Assembly: GCA_964020155.1 (NCBI GenBank)
Contig: OZ026569.1
Span: forward strand, 2,535,471-2,599,470
DNA: 64,000 bases
DNA from: Chondrilla cf. caribensis
Taxonomy: Eukaryota > Porifera > Demospongiae > Chondrillida > Chondrillidae
Reading direction: 5' to 3'
In this document: positions 55,366 through 64,000 of the stretch, in pieces
Numbering within the stretch: position 1 is the first letter of the stretch
Layout of the letters: the number at the start of each line of letters is the position of its first letter
Program-made: the position numbers and the translations under genes
Notes under the pieces: model-generated
Database searches by the model: none
What the model was told of the DNA's origin: nothing
Seen by the model: only the letters and a program-made list of their open reading frames with translations

Positions 55366-55699
55366 TACATGTGTGTGTGTGTGGGGGGGGGGATACTTGT
55401 TGGTTTGGAGAGTTTGGTGTAATAGGATGCAGACTTTGACCCACGTAACTACCTTTCAATGCACAAAAAATAATTAAACAACACACTAATACACATAATA
55501 TGAAGTTGTATGCATCAGCACAAATTTATAAAAATCATTTTAACACACTCACAAAATTAATACATACATACGTCTGAAATAGAGATATTCGTAATAATAA
55601 TTTTAATATGCAGTGTGTGTGTGTGTTTGGGTGTGGGTGCTAAACTATGAAACATTTCATTATTATTGTGGGTAGGTAGGTGTATTACACACAGCAAGT

Positions 55700-58562
55700 T
55701 CAACTCTGGCAGTCGTGGAGCTCATTCACAACAGTTCTTATGTGGTTGTTGTGCTTCTTCAACAGCTCCTCCTTCAGGTGGCGATTTGGGAATCCCATGC
55801 TCACCAGCCTATCCACGAGGTTAGTGGGTTCTTTAGGAGTCGCCCACTTTGTCTGTGGAGGTGTGTACTTCTTTGGAAGCTTGAAAGCAGGCGTGGTAGA
55901 AGTGTTATCACAACTGTCTCCTTCACATTGGATACCTTCCTGTGTGTTCTCTACTGTAGACTCTTGTTCGAGCTCTGGAGTATATTTGTCAGAGTCTCCA
56001 ACCTGCTGAACGACTTCAACTGAGTCAAGTATATTTTGGTCAACCAAATCTGTACAGGCATCCTATGGACAAACAAGATGGATGAATATAACATCTGGAG
56101 AACATACAGTGAGGCAGACACACACAGACAAGTGCTGTAACACACACAGCAGCAAATATGTACATACATACAAACGTACATACATGAAAGTCCTCGTCTG
56201 ATCCACCTTCGAAAGGGGTGTTGAGGTCATTCTGTCCACAAATATTCTGGTTGTTATCAACGGGTTCAAGCCTAATGTCCCCAGCTGGGAAGTCCTGTGG
56301 GCAGTGATGGATGTGGATGTCCTTGACAAAGTTGGTGAACGTATTGACCAGACCAGTGGCTATGGTGAGAGGCTCCTTGATGGTGGCCTCACCGAGGGTC
56401 ATCCTATGAAACTTGAAGTTGCTGGCATCCCTCCTGGCCTGCTTCGGTGTGGCATTTGGTGAAATACGTGGGCTGGTGTTGTCTGGATTAGGTCCTAGTT
56501 GGGGAATAGGCTGGGGTGGTCCGTCTGGCGAGGACAGCACCTCTCAGTCTGGTAGTCCCCCAATGCTGTCTTCTCCACAAATACATAGTGTTATTCCTGT
56601 CGTTGGTCCTGTCCTCGACAGTGTTCTGCTGAGTCTGTCCAGCAGCAGTGAGGAAAGCATTCGGATCAAAGCACCGTGGAATGACAATAACAAATTCATC
56701 ACTGGAATCTGTAAACAACAACAACAACAACAACAGATTTTACATGATGGCTGTGCACACTAGAGGGTACGTACATAGGGGATAAGCACCACAAACTCAT
56801 TTCTTCTAACACACACTCTCCAATTGGTACACTGATGCATGTATGTATGCTGTGCTCTTCAGTATGTATATACGTGCGCACACAGAGTGCCCAGAGCTAT
56901 GACAATGTATACATGTGTGCAACTCACACAAATATCTCACCCTCCTCATCCGCCAACAAACAAACAGAGATAAATGGATTCATTCCTAGATAACAAGATA
57001 CATTCCCACAACACCGAGTACACTAGCTGGTAGTACAACGGTCTCCACACAAAATGGAGCAAAGGCAACTCTTGTCATTCATATATGAGGATCAGATGTA
57101 CCCTTGCCCTGAAGGAGAGGTCATTGTCTGTTTCCATTTTTGATTTTTCTGTTGGCTACAAATGAGAATTGGGATAGTAAAAATGTCAAAATTGCAAGTT
57201 ACAAGTAAGTTCACCACACACAGTCACTCACAGCACACTACACACAACACTCTACACACTCACACACTACACACAACACTCTACACACTCACACACAACA
57301 CTCACAGCACACTACACACAACACTCTACATACATACACTCTACACACAACACTCTACACACTCACACACAACATTCACAGCACACTACACACAACACTC
57401 TACATACACACACACTACACACTCACACACAACACTCACAGCACACTACACACAACACTCTACATACACACACACTACACACTCACACACAACACTCACA
57501 GCACACTACACACAACACTCTACATACAGACACACTACACACAACACTCTACATACAGACACACTACACACAACACTCTACACACTCACAGTACACTACA
57601 CACTCACTCACAGCACACTACACACAGCACTCTATACACACACAACACTCTACACACTCACACACAACACTCTACACACTCACACACAACACTCTACACA
57701 CTCACTCACAGCACACTACACACAGCACTCTATACACACAGCACTCTACATACACACACACTCACTCACAGCACACTACACACAACACTCTACATACACT
57801 ACACACAACACTCTACACGCTCACACACAACACTCACAGCACACTACACACAGCACTCTACACACAACACTCCACATACACACACACTCACACACAGCAC
57901 TCTACACACTCACACACAGTCACACACAGCACTCTCTACACACTCACTCACAGCACACTACACACAGCACTCTACACATTCACTCACTACAAGCACCATC
58001 TTGGGCTCTAGTAGTTTTACTATGACAAATTGACCAGAATCTGATGCCAAATCACATGGAGTCTTTCCCAAAGTGTTCTTTATCAACAACGGAGACCCAT
58101 AAGCCAAGAGAAGCTGGGTGTTGGCGTTAGAAGGGAGGATAATAAGCACATGTGCATGGTGCATACAGAATCTCTTGATACATTTATGTATGTACATGTA
58201 CGTACGTACGTACGTAGGTATACACAATATACATACATACAAAGCACACCACGTACGCACCAATGTACAGCTGAACCTCCTTAACGCGAAATGTTATGGA
58301 CAATTCCACAATTCCATGCTAAAAGCATTTCATGTTGACAGTACTCACAGTACAATGCGTGTGTACATCAGCTGAAAATGTAGGGACTTAACAATAATCT
58401 TATGCTGTAGAGATTTTGTATTAATAAGGTTCGACTGTACATACGTATAAATTGTACAATACATAACATACATACGTTGGTACAGGTACACACTTACTTC
58501 AACACATCCAAGTAGACCAGACTGAGCAGCCAGATGTAATGGTGTATTCTCATCCTACACAG
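55700..58562 (-). CDS. Ankyrin / LIR / UBA protein, NBR1-like C-terminus (partial model)
   Basis: Last exon 55700-56062 is phase-consistent with the preceding exon (donor after 56184) and ends in a UBA-type three-helix segment (LVDRLVSMGFPNRHL, LLKKHNNHIRTVV) resembling NBR1. Upstream, about 56500-56711 reads SDEFVIVIPRCFDPNAF, like the acidic LC3-interacting LIR motif of NBR1 (DEF-V-I-V). A small exon at about 57109-57161 may join it. At about 57970-58125 there is an ankyrin repeat (LLLAYGSPLLIKNTLGKTPC) and at about 58500-58555 another (DENTPLHLAAQSGLLGC). The frame between the LIR segment and the downstream exon does not join simply: there is a small intron, a frameshift or an assembly error near 56540-56640. 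59195-58944 may be the N-terminal exon. PB1, ZZ and FW domains of NBR1 were not seen. Confidence 0.5.
57205..57990. repeat. Minisatellite of CACACAACACTCTACACACT units
   Basis: About 780 bases of nested units (roughly 30 and 60 bp) in an intron of the ankyrin/UBA gene. A 287-codon His-Thr-rich frame on the plus strand is a product of the repeat. Confidence 0.9.
58268..58437. mobile_element. TA-flanked MITE (third variant)
   Basis: CAGCTGAACCTCCTTAACGC...TTAATAAGGTTCGACTG with TA on both sides, in an intron of the ankyrin/UBA gene. Confidence 0.75.
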
Positions 58563-58576
58563 CATTGAAACGTGCG

Positions 58577-58848
<272 letters not shown>

Positions 58849-59258
58849 CTTGTCAAACAGACACACAGACGGATGATAAACATAACTCTTGTCACCGCCA
58901 AATCGAAGGCATTCGTTCAGGAAAAGTTTGTGCTCGAACCTGCCTATATCAGAGGCGTGTCGTTGGAAGGACTTGGTCCCATGTGTTTATTAGGATTAAA
59001 GTTCTTCTGTAAGTGGGCTGACATATCGGATTCCGAAGACTGCATTTTCCGAAGGTTCTCTTCTTCTCCAGGTAATTTCCATTTGGATTCCTTCTTGCTG
59101 TCATCTTTCCGTTCTTCTTCGGTTAGTAAAAACTGAAAGAACTTCGTTTCCACTGCACCCATCTCCTGTACGCACTGATCATTAGAATCTGTCACGAGTC
59201 TTTAGGTGACATAATGTCATAATGTGTTCTTACACGTAACTGAAACAGTGAATTTATA
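58849..59258. repeat. Segmental duplication copy 2 (pair with 54015-54431)
   Basis: See copy 1. After GTGAATTTATA this copy continues as ACTAGGTGTGAACGTGGTTC, a repeat also present at 9662. Confidence 0.85.
58944..59195 (-). CDS. Candidate N-terminal exon of the ankyrin/UBA gene (duplicated copy 2)
   Basis: Open frame of about 80 codons, one substitution (Ser for Pro) from copy 1. It could be entered at an acceptor ctcgtgacag| or start at the ATG of EMGAVETK. Lies correctly upstream of the ankyrin exons on the minus strand, but its 3' splice partner is not obvious: the frame hits TAG right after DTPLI. Unresolved. Confidence 0.35.
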   Translation of the reverse strand: MTDSNDQCVQEMGAVETKFFQFLLTEEERKDDSKKESKWKLPGEEENLRKMQSSESDMSAHLQKNFNPNKHMGPSPSNDTPLI

Positions 59259-60850
59259 CTAGGTGTGAACGTGGTTCAGGACCTCGCTACGTGAAGTATA
59301 ATATGTCCGTATTTTGCTGTATTATGTTTTTCTTTTTGAAATTGAGATCACATGGATAGATTGGATCATCACAGGAATACTCCGTACACTGTGGGGAGTA
59401 TTCCTGATTCGTAATAAACTTTGAATTTCAAAACAAATAAAAAATTGTTTTGAAATTCAAATGATATACTATATTATAGATCGAATCATAACAGGAATAA
59501 AAAGAATTAGATCAACTTGAATGAAACAGGTAAAGTATGCCTGTTGTGCATGTGCATTATAAGATAATGGTTAAATTTCATGATCGGCACTCCAATTATA
59601 GTGTACTTCTGTAAGTCAAGGTGAATGACTTAGATAGAAATTAAGACTTCTGTGTTATATCTTCTTGTGGGAGGTCAGTAATGGGAGAATGATGGAGACT
59701 GCTGGCAAAAAGGCCAAGGTGGTGCTGGCAGGTTTGAGCGATTGGTGACAATTGTAATTGGCTGTATAACACTAGTTTCATACTGGTTAATTCTTTGAAA
59801 AGTTGCATGCTATTTTGCTGTTTGTTGCAAAAATGTAGAATATAGGTAAATTATTTGTTTCATTGTAGTTTATCAAGTATAATGACTGCACATGTTGTGA
59901 TATGTTTAATATGCATGACCTTTATATCCACATTGACCACCTTGCTTTTGTATAATTGTTTATATTATAATAAGTGGTAATGCTTGGGCTATTAACATTT
60001 CTCCTATTTGTGAGCCAAGCCTTGTAAGCATTCTGGTACTGATCCAGATTGATTGTTTCTTTGGGAGTACTATTTGTGGAGAACTTTTGTCACAGTTTGC
60101 ATGTTTTGTAACATGATGCATGGCCACATTTCTTGACAACTTGTGCAAAGAGATTGGTTCCACTGATTGGTTGCGGAACTTACTCATTACAGTATGTTTG
60201 CACAACTTCCACTTGTGTTCACTTGTGCATGATGTGTGGATGCATGCATGATTCCTTTTGTAATTGTTCTGAGACAGCTGGACTCTCATATTGCATCAAC
60301 TGTGTTTATTTTTCTATTTACAGTGGTTGATTGAAGTGTGTTCAGTGTATTATTGTATGTTTGTCAATGTGTGGTACGTATGTTTAGACATATTTATACA
60401 TTTGATGCCATACCAAGAGCTACAGCTGTTGTACAACACTGCAAAGTGCTTAGCAAGAACAATCATCTCACATGAGGACAAAAATCCTTAGGGATCAGGT
60501 AAAAGGAAGATAATGGACACTGGCCATATGGATTGACGACGTCGGGTTAGTGTTAGTAGGTAGAGTTATGATTAATTGGGGTTAGATCTGGGATACTTTT
60601 TGACCTATAATATTTGGTTCAAAAAAGGATCCAAGATCTTACCCTACCCTTCTATGCATGCTCTACTACAGAGAGAGCATGACGCTAAGTGGATGTCATC
60701 AGTCTATATGGCCAGTAGGTCGGTTCATTTTACCTGATCCAAAGCCCTCTGTGCTGACGTCTTTCACATGAGAACCAGTCGTCTCTACAACGAGGAAAAC
60801 GTTCCATTAGTGAGCAATTGAAACTCGTAGATTAGCCATTTTTTCGATTA
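59259..60850. other. Intergenic, one shared repeat fragment, no gene supported
   Basis: 59258-59325 repeats 9662-9735. A foldback around 59380-59465 (ATTTGAAATTC/GAATTTCAAA words) follows. Cys/Trp-rich frames near 60130-60490 lack splice support. Confidence 0.4.
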
Positions 60851-62521
60851 CGTAGATTGCACGTCATGTACAAATGTCTGCCAAGATGGACGTCACCATG
60901 GCTGACCAATTCGAGCTCCCGAACGACGAATTGACGAACCCCCTTTCGGCGCAATGGGGAATCGAAATTCTGTACGTAAAAACTGTGACAGCCTTCTGGA
61001 TGATCGTTTTAAGCTTACCGACGGCGCCCGACCCGGAACACCCAGCCCCTGAGTCAAAGAAACGTGAGTGTCATTATTGTCCGTCTCTCGGCAACTGCTG
61101 CCGATCTCGACCAAAGTTTTCTACCTACGTCTGTGACGCGTCCGTGCCCCCTTCCGACGGGAGGGACGGATCGAGACCAGTCGGTTGTAAACTCGTGGAA
61201 TTTGCGCACAAAGAAAGTGCAAATGGGCCATAATTCTGCGAGTGTCCCGACGAAAAGCAATTAGATGCGTGGGCGACCAACTTTCGACTCGCTATGGACC
61301 GGAAACAATTAACCTCGCTAACGCTCGGTAACTAGTTCAGACAGAGTCTGAAGGGGCTCGCCTAAGCTCGCCCTGTTAGCAGGAGTCAGCATGGACGCGC
61401 AGTAGCTGGCATTGAAAACGTACACACAGGCACTGACTGATGTCTGCAGCATGCTGTATTCAGGCAATTATGGAAATGCCAGTAAATCCATAAGTGCTTG
61501 ACAGGGTGGCTAAGTACATGCAGTGTGCTGGGTTCTGCTGCTGAGCAGTAGTTGCAGCAGTAACAGCATGTTTATTCCATGTTGTAGCACAGAAATGTCT
61601 GATGTTGTATTGAATGATGATAATGATTTTTTAGATGTATTACACAGCATCAAAATGAGTCAATACGTAAATATAAAACCCTACCCCTACCCTAACCCTA
61701 ACCCTACCCTAACCCAACCTTAACTTACTCCCTACTCCAAACGTATTATATGAAGAAATCCCAAATGTTGATAAGTGTGTACATCAAAATGCATTGAGGT
61801 CATCCCATTGTGTTCTATATACCATGCATTGCTGTAGCGCAAGTTGATATGCACAAATTTCAATAGACAGCTACAGCTTGCCCCACTCAGGTGCATATGT
61901 CCGCATTTGCACATAGCAGATGTGCCTAAGTTGAAGTACAGGGACAATAGCAGTTGATGTATGCGTGTCGACAACGTTACTTTGCGTTTCTATGTGTGAG
62001 ACCATACGGCATTAACATGTATTTCGAGATTCCTTGTTCCACAAGAGAATCATTCAGACACAAAAGGTTCAAAAGCATTGATATGTGGTCTAAAGAACCA
62101 CCTAACAGTTTTAAAATGGTCAAAAGAACGAGAGATCGATGTTTTAACACGTAAGATATAACGCCCGACTCGCCGAAGAAGAACCCTGGTCCCCCGGTCG
62201 TTTCCTGCCTTTCAGAAGATGTCCCGAGTGTCCCCGCTTCATCCTAGTTCTAGAAGAATGTTTCTTGTGTCTGTCGAACGGTTCGAAGGGGTTCAATTCG
62301 GCCAGTATCAGAATTGGCAGTCGATCAAAATGGCACGGCGTCCCAAAGAAAGAAACGTCAACGTGTGTGAAAATTCGCCTCGATCTTGTCGAAAAGGGCA
62401 TCCACGTCTTTCTCCAGACGTACCGGACGTCATGAAAAGAGTTTCCGTCCTTCAGAGGGTCGTACGATCGCGCCAGACGTCGAAAACGTTGGCCAAATTG
62501 TTGGCCTAAATACGTAATACA

Positions 62522-62552
<31 letters not shown>

Positions 62553-62620
62553 TTCCACACCGGAAGCGTAGGCGGGCAGGCGGCCGACTCGCAAGAGAGG
62601 GGCTCGCTTAGGCTCGCCCC
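60851..62620. other. CpG-rich island-like stretch, unassigned
   Basis: Noticeably richer in CG dinucleotides than neighbouring DNA. Overlapping open frames occur on both strands (60874-61233 plus; 62144-62560 minus; 62219-62509 plus), none recognised. The 21-base word GGGGCTCGCCTAAGCTCGCCC at 61353-61373 recurs with two changes at 62599-62619 as a direct repeat. It may be an element insertion or a first-exon/promoter region. Confidence 0.35.
61675..61722. repeat. Telomere-like (CCCTAA)n degenerate repeat
   Basis: Seven or so CCCTAA/CCCTAC units. Interstitial: unique-looking sequence continues on both sides. Confidence 0.75.
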
Positions 62621-62624
62621 AATT

Positions 62625-63520
62625 ATATTTTATATTGGGCAAAAAAGATGGCCGATTTCAAAAGGCCGAGAATTAGAAATTCGGCTAGAATTCAAGCGAA
62701 ACGGCTTCGCTGAACTTTATATCTCCAGCGAAGGTTTTTCCAAACCTAAAGTAGACGTCCAAGTATTTTGAGTGCTGGGAAGGCTTCTGCGACTCCACTT
62801 TTACCATTTTTTATCAAATTGTACACTTAGGGCAACTATAAATAGCGCAGATACTAACAATAAAATAGATAGGTCACGGTAGCCGGTTGGTCAGGTGACA
62901 CGACTCTAGGCTCCAGGTCGCGGGTTCGAAACCTCAAAAGGACGGTTTTTTTCTCTGAAAAAAAAGAGCTCACTTCCTGGTGGTCAGTCGCAATACTCTC
63001 TACAAAGAACCGTAGGGGGGAGCTTTGGGACTCGCGGCTGACCTCCCAGCTAGAATAGTGTCTTCTGTATTCGCGGAATGACCAAGTACACAGTACCTGT
63101 GGAAAGTCCCTATAAAGCCGACCATGGGTTTGTTCGACCCCGAGTGGGTGACCTTTTTATTTTTTTTTTCAACTCAAGGCCATAAACCACCCGTAACCAT
63201 CATGTACTACTGTATGTTGTATGCATCATTATACAATCACTACGTGTACCACACAAATGGGGAGCACTATATATAGGCAGCATATGTACGACAATGCAGG
63301 AATGATTGACAACAATTATATTATGTATAGACTAGTGGTACTACTAATAAGTGATTATTATCGCTGATTGGGTACTCTAAAATTGATTTTTAGGGGTTGC
63401 TTGAAAAAGATGCCCTATTTTGAGATTCCAAGAATTGGAAATTGGTCTGGAATTTGGGCATAACGGGTATTCCAAACGTAATAACCTCAAAGCCCAAAAA
63501 GAGATGCCTAAGTAGTTCCC
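62625..63520. repeat. SINE-bearing repeat block, copy 2
   Basis: Same modules in the same order as 54432-55365, with an unrelated or diverged segment at about 63225-63385. It is preceded by the CpG-rich word at 62599 rather than by the exon block. Confidence 0.8.
62880..62933 (+). mobile_element. tRNA-derived SINE head (A and B boxes), copy 2
   Basis: A box at 62880-62890 and B box at 62923-62933, identical to copy 1 across the interval. Confidence 0.75.
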
Positions 63521-63691
63521 GAATATGAATGTTGCAATTCATGCTCTTCAATCATTGATTGACGTGTGAAAATGCATCGATGCTATATGTAAGCTGTATG
63601 TAATACTAAGCTGTGTATGTATGCTGCATGCCAAAAATGTGAGTTGTGAATTGCACTATCTATAATGTCCTTATGGGTGATTTCAGAGTGA

Positions 63692-63921
63692 CTATTACCA
63701 CATTGTCAGGCTATACAAACCTTACCTCTGTCAACCCCACTGTCAGCTTTGATAAGGATGCAGCTTCCTTTCATGTGATACAGAGTTGGCATTCATCAGG
63801 TTACCTTGTGGTTAGCAAACTATATACCTTCAAGGGTTTCCTTAACTCCACGGCAAAAGAAATTGTCAGTTTCAGTATTCAGTGTACAGTGTGTAGGGAG
63901 AGGATGGTCTCTGACAGCTGA
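63692..63921 (+). CDS. Candidate exon of an unidentified gene running off the right edge
   Basis: After gtgatttcag| a frame stays open for about 75 codons with ordinary amino-acid composition and N-glycosylation-like NLTS and NST sites (GYTNLTSV, FLNSTAK). A later ccttctcag|ATTGAG|gtgagc could be a next mini-exon. No homology recognised. Could be the extracellular part of a surface protein, or chance. Confidence 0.3.
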
Positions 63922-64000
63922 ACTCTTAATTCCTTCTCAGATTGAGGTGAGCTTCCATTGGTATGTGGACAGAAACTAACCATAAGCCTGTATTAGTATT

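Noticed and set aside
57162..58025. 287-codon His/Thr/Ser-rich plus-strand frame
   Set aside because: It is the plus-strand reading of a minisatellite inside an intron of the minus-strand ankyrin/UBA gene.
61675..61722. Chromosome end
   Set aside because: Telomere-like units are few and degenerate, and ordinary sequence with repeats found elsewhere in the window continues beyond them.

Overview
This is eukaryotic, animal-type nuclear DNA. The genes are split by short-to-medium GT-AG introns, intergenic DNA is AT-rich, and (TG)n/(CA)n arrays, MITEs, a tRNA-derived SINE and a decayed LINE are abundant. The gene set (SOAT, DNA ligase 3 with PARP finger and BRCT, GAPR-1, an aldehyde-oxidase-type molybdoenzyme, an NBR1-like UBA protein) fits an early-branching metazoan; a sponge is my best guess, but that is inference. 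I see no bacterial, viral or CRISPR features.

Layout. 1-10 kb: three intronless, nearly identical NmrA-like (NMRAL1/HSCARG) genes on the minus strand, in a field of duplicated flanks. A head-to-head inverted remnant carries their promoter and 3' flank but no coding sequence. A two-exon orphan reading frame lies between copies 2 and 3. 10-11.2 kb: foldback and repeat debris. 11.2-19.3 kb: a complete 12-exon sterol O-acyltransferase gene (+), which I could splice in frame to 478 residues. 19.8-21.3 kb: a RING E3 ligase on the minus strand, divergent from 22.1-32.4 kb, a complete 21-exon DNA ligase 3 gene (+, 901 residues) with a PBZ-like finger between the catalytic core and BRCT. 32.75-47.84 kb: a complete 30-exon XDH/aldehyde oxidase family gene (+, 1287 residues) with aldehyde-oxidase-like substitutions at substrate-site positions. 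48.6-49.6 kb: a two-exon GAPR-1-like CAP gene (+) with a predicted myristoylated N-terminus.

50.1-51.3 kb is a satellite that reverses orientation in its middle. 52.1-53.8 kb holds a frameshifted non-LTR retrotransposon (minus strand). 54-63.5 kb is a duplication-rich region: a candidate exon block occurs twice (54.1 and 58.9 kb), a SINE-bearing block occurs twice (54.4 and 62.6 kb), and a minus-strand gene carries ankyrin-like, LIR-like and UBA-like segments (55.7-58.6 kb). 60.8-62.6 kb is an unusually CpG-rich stretch with no recognised gene. A candidate exon lies near the right edge.

The genes have no obvious shared pathway. SOAT esterifies sterols, LIG3 seals DNA nicks, the molybdoenzyme oxidises aldehydes or heterocycles, NMRAL1 proteins are NADPH sensors, and the RING and UBA proteins belong to ubiquitin/autophagy biology. 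The most unusual feature of the sequence is how often (TG)n arrays begin exactly at, or a few bases after, 5' splice sites.
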